From contig CAZOWW010000012.1 of assembly GCA_964583765.1 (NCBI GenBank), positions 9,401 through 73,400 of the forward strand: 64,000 bases of DNA. The letters run 5' to 3'. Below the pieces are notes generated by a model. It was given only the letters and a program-made list of their open reading frames with translations, was not told the DNA's origin and did not search any database. A program made the translations under genes and the position numbers. Of the stretch, positions 8,412-16,743 are shown piece by piece; position 1 is the stretch's first letter; every line of letters begins with the position of its first letter. The DNA is from CAZOWW01 sp964583765 (GTDB taxonomy: Bacteria; Actinomycetota; Actinomycetes; Actinomycetales; Kineosporiaceae).

Positions 8412-9044
8412 ATGACCCGGTTCGTGCCCGTCCTGCGTGCCCAACTCGCGGACGCACTCGAGGGCGCCGCCCCCGGCTCGCCCACACTCTGCGAGGGCTG
8501 GACCGCCCACGACCTCGCCGCCCACGTGGTGATCCGGGAACGACGCCCGGACGCCGCGCTCGGGCTGCTCGTGCCCGGGCTCGCTCCCTGGACCGAGCGG
8601 GTGCGCCGTCGCCGGGCCCGCCTGCCCCACACCGACCTGGTCGCCCTCGTCCGCTCGGGACCGCCCCGGCTCTCGCCGTTGACCCTGCCCGCGATCGACG
8701 AGCGGGCGAATCTCACCGAGTTCTTCGTGCACACCGAGGACGTGCTGCGTGCGGTCCCCGGCTGGACGCCCCGGTCGTTGCCCCCGGACCAGCTCGAAGC
8801 GCTCTGGCGGTCCGTACGCGGCAGCGCTCGGTTCCTCTACCGCGGCGTGCCCACGGGGGTGCGGTTGCGTGGTCCGGACGGCACGGTGGCCCAGGTGCGT
8901 CCCGGTCCCGAGGCGGTCGAGCTGCGCGGCCCGGTCCCCGAGCTCGTCCTGCACGCCTTCGGACGCACCGCGGTCGCCGAGGTGGAGGTCGTGGGCCCGG
9001 CCGACGCCGTCCGCCGGTTCCGGGAGACCGTCCGGCGGATCTGA
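8412..9044 (+). CDS. TIGR03085 family metal-binding protein
   Basis: A 210-residue cytosolic protein of the DinB/maleylpyruvate-isomerase N-terminal superfamily; TIGR03085 is largely actinobacterial and of unknown substrate. The diagnostic motif CEGWTAHDLAAHVVIRERRP lies near residues 30-50. A second conserved region (NLTEFFVHTEDVLRA) supplies the further histidine expected for a three-His metal site. The ATG follows a strong purine-rich ribosome-binding site (GGAGGGAGAGG). It is divergent from hisI. The fold assignment is good; no specific reaction can be named. Confidence 0.85.
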   Translation: MTRFVPVLRAQLADALEGAAPGSPTLCEGWTAHDLAAHVVIRERRPDAALGLLVPGLAPWTERVRRRRARLPHTDLVALVRSGPPRLSPLTLPAIDERANLTEFFVHTEDVLRAVPGWTPRSLPPDQLEALWRSVRGSARFLYRGVPTGVRLRGPDGTVAQVRPGPEAVELRGPVPELVLHAFGRTAVAEVEVVGPADAVRRFRETVRRI

Positions 9045-9207
9045 TCCTGAGTTGCCCCGGCCACGTCCCGCGGGTCGATTTCCTGTGCGCAACCTGTGTT
9101 CCGGCCCCCAAGTGGCTCACAGTCGCGTCCGACGCGGCCGGGACACTGTGATCCGGGCCGCACACCTCGTACCGTGTCCCTGTGACCTCGCACCGGACGA
9201 GGTCCCT

Positions 9208-9915
9208 GTGATCCCGCCCCGTCGGGGCGTGCACCCGGGGGCCCAGCGACGTCGGACGGGTGGTGCCGATCGGCACCCCGCCCGCGCGCTGCTCTGCGCC
9301 ACCGCGATGGTGCCCGTGGTCCTGATCGGAGACCGGCTCACCCGACAGGGTTCGATGCCGACCCCCTCGGTCCCGGATCTGTTCGCCGCCACCGCGGTGC
9401 TCCTGTCCGGGGTCGTCATCGCACGGATCCTGCCCACGGGCCGGGCAACCGGGTTACTCCTGCTCTCGCTCCTCGCGCAGGCCGGAGGGCTCGCCGCACT
9501 GTGTCTGACCCCCCGCGCACACGGCACGCCCCGCAGCGGCTGCCTGACGGTCATGGGACGCGGCGCCCGCGTCGGGCTCGACCTGGCTCTGCTCCGCCCG
9601 TCCCCGGGATGCCCACCGGGCAGCTACGCGCCCGGACCGACGGCCGACGTGCTCGCGCTGTCCTTGCTGCTGGCGGTCCTGGTGCTCGCCGGTCACGTCC
9701 TCGTCGCCGCCCTGATCAGCCTTCTGGTCACCACCGCGGCGGCCTCCCTCGCCCTGGTGCGCAGGCTCACGACCACGCGGCTGCGTCTTCTCCTGGAGTT
9801 CCCGCGGCCGGTGCCGGCACCTGTGCGCGCCGTCGCAGCGATACCCCTGATTCTGGGCGCGTCATCGGCCACCCCTCCGCCGCCCCTGCGCCGCGGGCCA
9901 CCGCTGCCGGCCTGA
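9208..9915 (+). CDS. Unrecognised multi-spanning membrane protein
   Basis: A 235-residue product with an Arg/Gly-rich cytoplasmic N-terminus and five or six hydrophobic segments (about 30-46, 57-76, 83-101, 150-170, 172-192 and perhaps 215-230). A loop of about 45 residues between helices 3 and 4 carries two cysteines (SGCLTV and PGCPPG), plus one at the end of helix 3 (ALCLTP). I do not recognise a family. The GTG at 9208 is the best start by position but has no clear ribosome-binding site; GTG at 9149 is possible. It lies just upstream of a MauE-like protein and two DsbA-like proteins, so a role in extracytoplasmic redox is conceivable but not shown. Codon usage matches its neighbours. Confidence 0.55.
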   Translation: MIPPRRGVHPGAQRRRTGGADRHPARALLCATAMVPVVLIGDRLTRQGSMPTPSVPDLFAATAVLLSGVVIARILPTGRATGLLLLSLLAQAGGLAALCLTPRAHGTPRSGCLTVMGRGARVGLDLALLRPSPGCPPGSYAPGPTADVLALSLLLAVLVLAGHVLVAALISLLVTTAAASLALVRRLTTTRLRLLLEFPRPVPAPVRAVAAIPLILGASSATPPPPLRRGPPLPA

Positions 9916-10119
9916 GCGGATCCGTACCCGGTGCTGCCCCTCTCGCGGGCAGGCGTCACCATCTGCCCTGTGTGCCAGCAACACCGAGCACCAGCGACAC
10001 CGGGCACCGGTTGTACCGGGCATCATCTGCGCGCGACAGCCATACCGAGTGACAACCGCGCGGAACGACGGTGTCCGCCCCACATTCCTCGACTCCCTGC
10101 AGAACCTCCGGAGACCCCG

Positions 10120-10731
10120 ATGCCCCGACGCTTCACCACGCTCCAGCCGTGGCTGTCCACGGCCGCGCGTGTCTTCCTGGCGGTCGTCTTCTTCGCGGCC
10201 GGGTGGCCGAAGTTCACCGACCGGGCCGGGACGGTGCGCAGCGTGCGCGCGTTCAAGCTCGTGCCCGAGGCGATCGTGCACCCGTTCGCCTACGCGTTGC
10301 CGACCATTGAGCTTCTGCTCGCGCTCGCCCTGCTCCTGGGCCTGCTCACCCGGTTCGCCTCCGTGGCGATCGCCGGGCTCCTGCTCATGTTCATGTTCGG
10401 CATCGTCATGGCCTGGAGCCGCGGTCTGTCCCTGGACTGCGGCTGCTTCGGCCACACCGGTGCCACGGTCGTCGACGCGGTGCCCGGGTACATCAAGGAC
10501 CTCTTCCGCGACACGGGTTTCCTGCTCGCGGCGGTGTTCCTGGTGCGGTGGCCGGTCAGCCGTTTCTCGCTGGACGGCCTGCTCGGGCTGAATGCCCTGC
10601 CGGCCCTCGACGAGGACTTCGACGAGCTCGAGGACGACGAGCTCGAGGACGACGAGCCTGCTGACGAGAGCGAGACCACCGCCGAACCCTCCGCCCGTGT
10701 GGCCACCCCGGAGGGCACCTCGCCCGCCTGA
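10120..10731 (+). CDS. MauE/DoxX-family membrane protein
   Basis: A 203-residue protein with four membrane helices (about 10-28, 50-70, 72-92 and 120-140). It fits the MauE/DoxX redox-associated family: ARVFLAVVFFAAGWPKF in the first helix, FKLVPE, and the paired cysteines of LDCGCFG in the loop after helix 3. MauE proteins support disulfide formation in periplasmic or exported partners. The C-terminal 50 residues form an acidic tail (DEDFDELEDDELEDDEP). The ATG follows CCGGAGACCCC. The downstream pair of DsbA-like proteins is a plausible redox partner. Confidence 0.8.
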   Translation: MPRRFTTLQPWLSTAARVFLAVVFFAAGWPKFTDRAGTVRSVRAFKLVPEAIVHPFAYALPTIELLLALALLLGLLTRFASVAIAGLLLMFMFGIVMAWSRGLSLDCGCFGHTGATVVDAVPGYIKDLFRDTGFLLAAVFLVRWPVSRFSLDGLLGLNALPALDEDFDELEDDELEDDEPADESETTAEPSARVATPEGTSPA

Positions 10732-10854
10732 CCCGGAGCGAACCGGGACCGCGAGTGTCCTGCGGTCCGGAGCCACAGCCAGTCCACACCTCGGCCGTCA
10801 TCGGCCGAGCCCAGCCAACGGCCGGACACCGGCCGAACCGGAAAGGCATGCACA

Positions 10855-11595
10855 GTGACCAACGCCAAGCAGGTCAGGACCGCGCGCGAGAAGGCCGCCG
10901 CGATGCGGGCCGAGGCCGCCCGCGCCGAACTCCGTCGCAAGCGGCTCCTCGTCGCCCTCACCGCCCTCGGCGCAGCCGTCGTGGTGGTCCTGGTCACCAT
11001 CCTCGTCCTGGTCGCCAAGGACAAGGAGAACGCGCAGAGCGCGCCGCCGAAGAACCTCGTCAACGGCGCCATCCTCCAGGGCAATGCCAACGCCAAGGTC
11101 ACCATTGACCTCTACGAGGACTTCCAGTGCCCCGTCTGCAAGGAGGAGCACCTGACCAACGAGAGCCAGTACGACAAGTGGGTCAAGGCCGGCACCGTCA
11201 AGATCATGATCCACCCGATCGCGATCCTGGACCATAACTCCACCTCCAGTTACTCCTCGAGGGCCCTCAACGCGGCCGCCGCGGTGGAGAACTACGCCCC
11301 GGCCAGCTTCCTGCAGTTCCGCAACCTGCTCTTCATCAACCAGCCGGCCGAGGGCACCGCGGGCCTGACCGACGACCAACTCATCCAGTACGCGGTGCAG
11401 GCCGGCGCCCCCGAGGCCCAGATCCGCAAGGCCGTCCAGGGCCAGGACTTCCTGGGCTGGGCAGCCAAGACCACGGACGACTCCGGCAAGGCCGGCGTCA
11501 CGTCGACCCCGACGATCAAGATCGACGGGGTCAAGATGAAGGACTGGTCGCTCCCGGTGCTCACCGCCGCGGTCACGGCCGCTTCCACCAAGTAG
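10855..11595 (+). CDS. Membrane-anchored DsbA-like thiol oxidoreductase, copy 1
   Basis: A 246-residue protein: a short basic coiled N-terminus (AREKAAAMRAEAARAELRRK), one membrane anchor (about 31-53) and an extracytoplasmic DsbA/thioredoxin-like domain. The active site is CPVC in YEDFQCPVCKEEH. The cis-proline region is VTSTPTIKIDG. The GTG start is preceded by GGAAAGG. It is immediately followed by a close paralogue, and the two share a similar leader of about 45 bp, so the pair arose by a tandem duplication. Probable role: forming or reducing disulfides in exported proteins together with the MauE-like protein. Confidence 0.9.
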   Translation: MTNAKQVRTAREKAAAMRAEAARAELRRKRLLVALTALGAAVVVVLVTILVLVAKDKENAQSAPPKNLVNGAILQGNANAKVTIDLYEDFQCPVCKEEHLTNESQYDKWVKAGTVKIMIHPIAILDHNSTSSYSSRALNAAAAVENYAPASFLQFRNLLFINQPAEGTAGLTDDQLIQYAVQAGAPEAQIRKAVQGQDFLGWAAKTTDDSGKAGVTSTPTIKIDGVKMKDWSLPVLTAAVTAASTK

Positions 11596-11611
11596 TCCCC
11601 ATCGGTGGGGA
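11596..11611 (+). terminator. Short hairpin after DsbA copy 1
   Basis: TCCCCA-TCGG-TGGGGA immediately follows the TAG stop. It is a 6-bp perfect stem with a tetraloop and no U-tract. It may act as an mRNA 3' stabiliser or weak terminator between the paralogues. Confidence 0.5.
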
Positions 11612-11688
11612 CCCGGTCACCGAGTACGGGCCGGGCCCCCACCGATCGGACGCCGGCCGCACATCGGCCGAACCCGAAAGGCAGAACC

Positions 11689-12549
11689 GTGACCAACACC
11701 GAGCCGGCCGAACCCGCCCGCGAGAAAGCCGCCGCCATGCGGGCCGAGGCCGCCCGCGCCGACCTCCGCCGCAAACAACTCGTCGTCGCCCTCGCCGCCC
11801 TCGGGGTGGCGGCCGTGGTGACCCTGGTCGTCATCCTCGCCCTGACCGCCAGGGACAAGCAGGACACCACGGGTGCCTCACCCAAGAACCTCGTCAACGG
11901 CGCCATCCTCCAGGGCAACGCCGACGCCAAGATCACCATCGACCTCTACGAGGACTTCCAGTGCCCCATCTGCAAGGAGGAGCACCAGACCAACGAGAGC
12001 CAGTACGACAAGTGGGTCGCGGCCGGAACCGTCAAGATCATGATTCACCCGATCGCGATCCTGGACCGCGCCTCGAGCACCAGCTACGCCTCGCGGGCCC
12101 TCAACGCGGCTGCCGCGGTGGAGAACTACGCCCCGGCCAGCTTCCTGAAGTTCCGTGACCTGCTCTTCGCCAACCAGCCCGAGGAGGGCAGCGCAGGGCT
12201 GACCGACGACCAGCTCATCCAGTACGCGGTGCAGGCAGGCGCCCCCGAATCCAAGATCCGCAAGGCCGTCGAGAACCAGGTGTTCCTGGCCTGGGCGGCG
12301 AAGACCACCGACGACGCCAGCAAGGCCGGGGTCACGGGGACGCCGTTCATCAAGATCGACGGGGCCAAGATGCAGAACTGGGACCTGTCGGTGCTGACCG
12401 CCGCGGTCACCGCCCCCCCCACCTTGTTGGCCGGGCGGTCGGTGTATTCCCGGCAGTGCCGGTACTTCCCGAACTCCCCGTGGGTGGGGCCCCCGGGGCC
12501 CCCCCACCGACGACGCGGCGGGAGGACGCCCTACAACCGGCAGGCGTGA
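11689..12549 (+). CDS. Membrane-anchored DsbA-like thiol oxidoreductase, copy 2, with extended C-terminus
   Basis: Paralogue of the preceding gene with the same architecture: basic helix, membrane anchor (about 27-50), then a DsbA-like domain with active site CPIC (FQCPICKEEH) and cis-Pro loop VTGTPFIKIDG. The GTG start follows CCGAAAGGCAG. Aligned to copy 1, the sequence reaches LTAAVTAPPT and then reads TTG TTG where copy 1 has AAG TAG. The stop is therefore lost and a Pro/Arg-rich extension of about 45 residues follows, through a terminator-like hairpin and 19 bp into the convergent hisG gene. A run of eight Cs at 12414-12421 just before this point could also hide a sequencing error. The catalytic domain looks intact. 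Confidence 0.85.
   Translation: MTNTEPAEPAREKAAAMRAEAARADLRRKQLVVALAALGVAAVVTLVVILALTARDKQDTTGASPKNLVNGAILQGNADAKITIDLYEDFQCPICKEEHQTNESQYDKWVAAGTVKIMIHPIAILDRASSTSYASRALNAAAAVENYAPASFLKFRDLLFANQPEEGSAGLTDDQLIQYAVQAGAPESKIRKAVENQVFLAWAAKTTDDASKAGVTGTPFIKIDGAKMQNWDLSVLTAAVTAPPTLLAGRSVYSRQCRYFPNSPWVGPPGPPHRRRGGRTPYNRQA
12483..12508. terminator. Hairpin between convergent DsbA copy 2 and hisG
   Basis: GGTGGGG and CCCCACC form a 7-bp stem around a C/G-rich loop. It lies between the ends of two convergent genes and is likely a bidirectional terminator without a U-tract. It falls within the unusual C-terminal extension of the DsbA-like gene, which argues that the extension is recent. Confidence 0.5.
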
Positions 12550-13376
12550 ATGCCGGTGACCAGGATCCCCCGAGCTCCCAGGGCATAGAGATCGTCCATG
12601 ACCTGGTTCGTGCTCTCCCGGCACACCATCGCCCGCAGGGCCTTCCAGCCGGGATCGGCGGTGGGCGAGATCGTCGGCGACTCCAGCCCCGGGGTGATCG
12701 CGCAGGCCTGCTCGACGAGTCCGGCCGGCACGTCGTAGTCCATGAGCACGTATTGCCGGGCCACGAGCACCCCGCGCAACCGCCGCGCGAGGATCTCGAA
12801 GGCCGGGTCGGCCGGGGCGCCCACCCGCCGGATCACCACGGCCTCGGAACGCAGAAGCGGCTCCCCGAACACCTCCAGGCCCGCCGCCCGCAGCGTCGAG
12901 CCGGTCTCCACGACATCAGCGATGACATCCGCCACCCCCAGCTGCACTGCGGTCTCCACCGCGCCGTCCAGCCGCACCACGGTCGAGGTGATCCCGCGCT
13001 CGCGCAGGTACCCGTCGACCAGCCCCGCGTAGCTGGTGGCCACCCGCCGCCCCTGCAGATCCGCCACGGTCGTCGCGACGCCGCGTCGTCCCGCGAACCG
13101 GAAGGTCGAGCGCGCGAACCCCAGGGAGAAGGACTCCTGGGCTGAGGCCCCCGAGTCGATCAGCAGGTCCCGGCCGGTGATCCCGACGTCCAGGGTGCCC
13201 GCGCCGACGTAGATCGCGATGTCGCGGGGGCGCAGGTAGAAGAACTCGACACCGTTGTCGGCATCCTCGATGACCAGTTCACGTGAGTCCCGGCGCTGCC
13301 GGTACCCGGCCTCCCGGAGCATGGCACTGGCGGACTCGGTCAGGGAGCCCTTGTTCGGTACGGCGACGCGCAGCAT
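12531..13376 (-). CDS. hisG: ATP phosphoribosyltransferase (long form)
   Basis: First committed step of histidine synthesis: joins ATP and PRPP. The 281-residue product is the long form: catalytic core beginning MLRVAVPNKGSL, then a C-terminal regulatory domain of about 75 residues (from about 210) expected to bind histidine for feedback control. The ATG at 13376 matches the conserved N-terminus; upstream reading adds a Pro/Arg-rich leader. It is the last gene of the rib-his unit, 198 bp downstream of hisE. Confidence 0.95.
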   Translation of the reverse strand: MLRVAVPNKGSLTESASAMLREAGYRQRRDSRELVIEDADNGVEFFYLRPRDIAIYVGAGTLDVGITGRDLLIDSGASAQESFSLGFARSTFRFAGRRGVATTVADLQGRRVATSYAGLVDGYLRERGITSTVVRLDGAVETAVQLGVADVIADVVETGSTLRAAGLEVFGEPLLRSEAVVIRRVGAPADPAFEILARRLRGVLVARQYVLMDYDVPAGLVEQACAITPGLESPTISPTADPGWKALRAMVCRESTNQVMDDLYALGARGILVTGIHACRL

Positions 13377-13574
13377 GGACCGGATCCTCCGGATCGGCAG
13401 GACGGCGGGCCCGGCGGGCCTCGACGGCCGACGGGACCCGCAGGGCGGTGGCGGGCGGGGTGGGACCAGGGACGGCGGGTGGGATGAGCCCCTGGGCGGC
13501 GGGCGGGAAAAGACCAAGAGCGGCGGGCGGGAGCCACCGGGAACGGTCGCCGGGAACGGGACCCAGCGACCGGA
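13377..13574. other. Intergenic G-rich repeat stretch between hisE and hisG
   Basis: On the plus strand this has many short GGG runs. At about 13453-13471 there are four runs with short loops, a potential G-quadruplex in the template strand of hisG. Units resembling GGCGGGCGGG recur. No promoter motif is clear. Confidence 0.45.
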
Positions 13575-13838
13575 TCACAGATGGGCGTACACGTCCCGCA
13601 GGTCGAGGCCGCTCGCGAGCATCAGCACCTGCAGGTGGTACAGGAGCTGGGAGATCTCCTCCGCGGCGCGCTCCGGACCCTCGTGCTCGGCGGCCATCCA
13701 CACCTCGGCGGCCTCCTCCACGATCTTCTTGCCGATCGCATGGACCCCCGCGTCCAACGCGGCCACGGTGCCGGAGCCCGCGGGGCGGGTGCGCGCCCGG
13801 TCCTGGAGTTCGGAGAACAGCTCGTCGAAGGTCTTCAC
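13575..13838 (-). CDS. hisE: Phosphoribosyl-ATP pyrophosphatase
   Basis: Hydrolyses PR-ATP to PR-AMP, the second step of histidine synthesis. It is an 87-residue all-helical MazG-like protein; conserved acidic residues lie in GKKIVEEAAEVWMAAE and AAEEISQLLYHLQVLM. The GTG start overlaps the ribH stop (GTGA), so hisE is coupled to the riboflavin operon rather than to hisI, a frequent actinobacterial arrangement. Confidence 0.95.
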   Translation of the reverse strand: MKTFDELFSELQDRARTRPAGSGTVAALDAGVHAIGKKIVEEAAEVWMAAEHEGPERAAEEISQLLYHLQVLMLASGLDLRDVYAHL

Positions 13839-14329
13839 GGGGCCAGGCTAGTTGGCACGGCAGCGAGGCGGCGCAGGGCCACCGCGGTCGTCAACGCAGC
13901 CACCGCCGCCTCGTACCCTTTGTTCTCCCGTGACCCGTCCAGGCCCGCCCGGTCCCGGGCCTGACCCTCGTTGTCGCAGGTGAGAACCCCGAATCCGACC
14001 GGGACCCCGCTGCGCACGGCCACCTCGGTCAGACCCGCGGTCGCACCCTGACAGATGTAGTCGAAGTGCGGCGTCTGTCCCTGGATCACGACCCCGAGCG
14101 CGATCACGGCGTCCACGCCGGTGCCGGCGAGTCGCGCCGCCGCCACGGGCAGCTCGAAGGTGCCGGGCACCTGCACCTCGACCACGTCCGTGACCCCGCT
14201 GTCCGCGAGCGCACGGCGGGCGCCGTCGAGCAGCCCGTCCATGATTGCCGGATGCCAGCTCGCGCTCGCGAGCCCCACGAGCAGCCCCTGTGCCTCCACC
14301 GCGGTGTGCGGTGCGCCGGCGCCGCTCAC
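13835..14329 (-). CDS. ribH: 6,7-dimethyl-8-ribityllumazine synthase
   Basis: Condenses the ribityl-pyrimidine with dihydroxybutanone phosphate; family members form capsid-like or pentameric assemblies. The product is 164 residues. Substrate-binding motifs are visible: ASASWHPAI, PGTFELPVAAARL, GVVIQGQTPHFDYI, and GVLTCDN followed by the ENKGYEAA helix. The GTG start overlaps the ribBA stop and the gene end overlaps the hisE start. Confidence 0.96.
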   Translation of the reverse strand: MSGAGAPHTAVEAQGLLVGLASASWHPAIMDGLLDGARRALADSGVTDVVEVQVPGTFELPVAAARLAGTGVDAVIALGVVIQGQTPHFDYICQGATAGLTEVAVRSGVPVGFGVLTCDNEGQARDRAGLDGSRENKGYEAAVAALTTAVALRRLAAVPTSLAP

Positions 14330-15654
14330 GCGTCCGCTCCGGGCAGCGCGGAGGCCAGCTGGAGGTGATGTCCCAGCCGGTCCCGCTTCACCCGCAGGTA
14401 CCCCGCGTTGAACTCGCCCACTCCGACCTCCAGGGACAACCGATCGCGCACGGTGATCCCGTGCTGGGCCAATCCTTCCACCTTCGCAGGATTGTTCGTG
14501 AGCAACCGGATCCCCGTGAGTCCGAGGTCGCTGAGCACGGCCGCGGCAGCCCCGTACTCGCGGGCGTCCACGGGCAGGCCCTGCCGCGTGTTCGCCTCCA
14601 CGGTGTCCAGCCCGGTGTCCTGCAGGGCGTAGGCCGAGAGCTTGGCGAGCAGTCCGATGCCACGGCCCTCGTGCCCGCGCAGGTAGACCACGACCCCGCC
14701 GTCCCGGGCGACCCGGGCCAGCGCGGCGTCCAGCTGCGGTCCGCAGTCGCACCGCCGGGAGCCGAAGGCGTCCCCCGTCAGGCACTCCGAGTGCACCCGC
14801 ACGAGCGCCCCCTCGGCCGGTGCCGGGTCGGCGATCAGCGCCACGTGCACGTCCCCGGTCGCTAGGTCCCGGTAGCCGATCGTCCGGAACAGCCCGTGCG
14901 GGGTGGGCAGCACGGTCTCGGTGACCCGTTCCACCCGTGGGCGCGGCCGAGCCGCCGCCATGATCTCGGGCACGCCGGCCCCGAAGGCCCGCTCGGCCCG
15001 TCGGCGGTAGGCGGCCAGATCCTCCACGGTGATCAACGGAGCCCCGATGCTGTCCGCGAGCACCCGCAGCCCGGGCAGGCGCAGGAGTTCCCCCTGATCG
15101 TCCACGGCCTCGGCGATCACACCGATCGGCGGCAGGCCGGCCAGCCGGCACAGGTCCACGGCGGCCTCGGTGTGCCCGCGCCGCTCGAGGACTCCCCCGG
15201 ATCTCGCCCGCAGCGGGAAGATGTGCCCCGGTCGCACCAGGTCGTGGGGCCCGGTCGCCAGATCGGAGAGCAGCCCCAGGGTGCGTGCGCGGTCGGCCGC
15301 ACCGATGCCGGTGCTCACCCCGAACCGGGCGTCCACGGAGATCGTGTAGGCGGTGCGCCGCGGGTCCTCGTTCCGCTCGACCATGGGGGGCAGGGCCAGC
15401 GCGTCCGCCCGCTCGGCGGTCATCGGTGCGCAGATCACCCCCGAGCTGTGGCGGATCGTCCAGCCCAGCCATTCGGGCGTCGCGAGCGAGGCCGCCAGGA
15501 TCACGTCGCCCTCGTTCTCCCGGTCGGCGTCGTCGGCAACGAGCACCGGCCGTCCCGCCTGCAACGCCGTGAGCGCCGCCTCGACCCGGTCGATGGGCAC
15601 CGGCTCGGCCCCGCGGCCGGCCACGGCCCCGTCACAGCTCACCACGGCGCTCAT
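14326..15654 (-). CDS. ribBA: Bifunctional DHBP synthase / GTP cyclohydrolase II
   Basis: Makes both riboflavin precursors. Residues about 20-225 are 3,4-dihydroxy-2-butanone 4-phosphate synthase (DDADRENEGD, SSGVICAPM, RPGHIFPLRA, GHTEAAVDLCRLAG). Residues about 230-430 are GTP cyclohydrolase II, with the zinc site HSECLTGDAFGSRRCDCG and the catalytic region RGHEGRGIGL. The product is 442 residues. The ATG overlaps the ribE stop (ATGA) and the gene ends on the ribH start, so ribE-ribBA-ribH-hisE form one coupled series. Confidence 0.96.
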   Translation of the reverse strand: MSAVVSCDGAVAGRGAEPVPIDRVEAALTALQAGRPVLVADDADRENEGDVILAASLATPEWLGWTIRHSSGVICAPMTAERADALALPPMVERNEDPRRTAYTISVDARFGVSTGIGAADRARTLGLLSDLATGPHDLVRPGHIFPLRARSGGVLERRGHTEAAVDLCRLAGLPPIGVIAEAVDDQGELLRLPGLRVLADSIGAPLITVEDLAAYRRRAERAFGAGVPEIMAAARPRPRVERVTETVLPTPHGLFRTIGYRDLATGDVHVALIADPAPAEGALVRVHSECLTGDAFGSRRCDCGPQLDAALARVARDGGVVVYLRGHEGRGIGLLAKLSAYALQDTGLDTVEANTRQGLPVDAREYGAAAAVLSDLGLTGIRLLTNNPAKVEGLAQHGITVRDRLSLEVGVGEFNAGYLRVKRDRLGHHLQLASALPGADA

Positions 15655-16334
15655 GCCCGGATCCCGTCCGCGGGGACCCCCGCCGCGACGAACCCCGCGG
15701 CACCGGCCGGGGGCCGCTCGCCGGCGGCTCCGAGCAGGCGCTCCACGTACTTGGCCAGGACGTCCACCTCCACGTTGACCGGCTCCCCCACCTGTCGCAG
15801 CCCCAGCGTCGTGCGGCTCAGCGTCTCGGGGATGAGCGACACGGTGAACGACGCGGGACGGCCGGTGATGGGGTCGCCGTCGTCCACCTCGACCACGGTC
15901 AACGAGACACCGTCCAGGGTCACCGAACCCTTGACCACCAGGTAGCGGGCCAGCTCGGACGGGAGCGAGAACCGGACCACGTCCCATCGGTCGCCCGGCG
16001 TGCGGGCCAGAACGGTCGCGACGCCGTCCACATGGCCCTGCACGACGTGTCCCCCGAACCGGCCGTCGGCCGCGAGCGGGCGTTCCAGGTTCACCCGGTC
16101 GCCCGGCCGCAGCGAGCCCAGGGAGCTCCGATCGAGGGTCTCGAGCATGACATCCGCGGTGAAGGTGTCGTGCTCCTGCTCGGTGACGGTCAGGCAGACC
16201 CCGTTCACGGCGATGGATGCCCCGTGTGCGGCTCCCTGGGTCACGCGCGGGCCACGCACGGTCAGCCGCGCGGACTGTGACGCCGACGCCAGGGCGATGA
16301 CCTCACCCAGTTCCTCCACGATTCCGGTGAACAT
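15651..16334 (-). CDS. ribE: Riboflavin synthase alpha chain
   Basis: Dismutates two lumazine molecules to riboflavin. The product is 227 residues with two similar lumazine-binding domains: MFTGIVEELG and NGVCLTV in the first, GHVVQGHVDG and GVSLTVVEVDDG in the second. The ATG follows a good ribosome-binding site (GGGAGAGGGAG). It is the first gene behind the FMN riboswitch, about 206 nt downstream of the aptamer. No ribD (deaminase/reductase) is present in this unit. Confidence 0.95.
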   Translation of the reverse strand: MFTGIVEELGEVIALASASQSARLTVRGPRVTQGAAHGASIAVNGVCLTVTEQEHDTFTADVMLETLDRSSLGSLRPGDRVNLERPLAADGRFGGHVVQGHVDGVATVLARTPGDRWDVVRFSLPSELARYLVVKGSVTLDGVSLTVVEVDDGDPITGRPASFTVSLIPETLSRTTLGLRQVGEPVNVEVDVLAKYVERLLGAAGERPPAGAAGFVAAGVPADGIRA

Positions 16335-16540
16335 CCGGCACTCCCTCTCCCGCACCGCGCCCGGCGGTGTCGCACGGTCCTGCGTACGGCGCGGGCCTGC
16401 CGCGCCGTCCACGGCGGGTGGGGGGAGGTCGACCTCGGCCACGCCCCTCCGGCACCGCCTACGGGCGTGCTCCGGGGCATGGCGCGCAGGCCGGTGTCAC
16501 GCACCGGACCGCGCGGACGAACGGCACAGGGTGCCGCCCT
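16335..16540 (-). other. Leader between FMN aptamer and ribE
   Basis: About 206 bp separate the aptamer's 3' end from the ribE start. This should contain the expression platform, either an alternative terminator or structure hiding the ribE ribosome-binding site. I could not assign a unique terminator or antiterminator by eye. Confidence 0.5.
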
Positions 16541-16667
16541 GCGTGCTGCCTCCCATCCGGACTCTCACCGTCGGTCCTGGAGTTTCACCAGGTCCACCAA
16601 TGACTGGCTGCCATCGGGTCGCGGACTGTCACCGCCGGTTCGGATTTTCACCGACCCCGGAGCACGC
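16541..16667 (-). ncRNA. FMN riboswitch (RFN element)
   Basis: Reads on the minus strand ahead of ribE. Closing helix P1 is GCGTGCT (16667-16661) with AGCACGC (16547-16541). Conserved core segments are visible in order: GGTCGGTGAAAATCCGAACC, GGCGGTGACAGTCC, GGACCTGGTGAAACTCC, and ACGGTGAGAGTCCGGATGGG. These match the RFN consensus closely. It binds flavin mononucleotide and would reduce rib operon expression when FMN is plentiful. Confidence 0.95.
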
Positions 16668-16743
16668 ACGTGCTGTCACCGCCATTGTGACACCGGTCCG
16701 CGGGCCCGACAGCCCGGGGCGCACGAGAGCCGTCCCACAGGCC

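Noticed and set aside
9110..9160. Terminator after the TIGR03085 gene from CACAGT...ACTGTG
   Set aside because: Only a 6-bp stem with a 20-nt loop; too weak to call, and it overlaps a possible start of the next gene.
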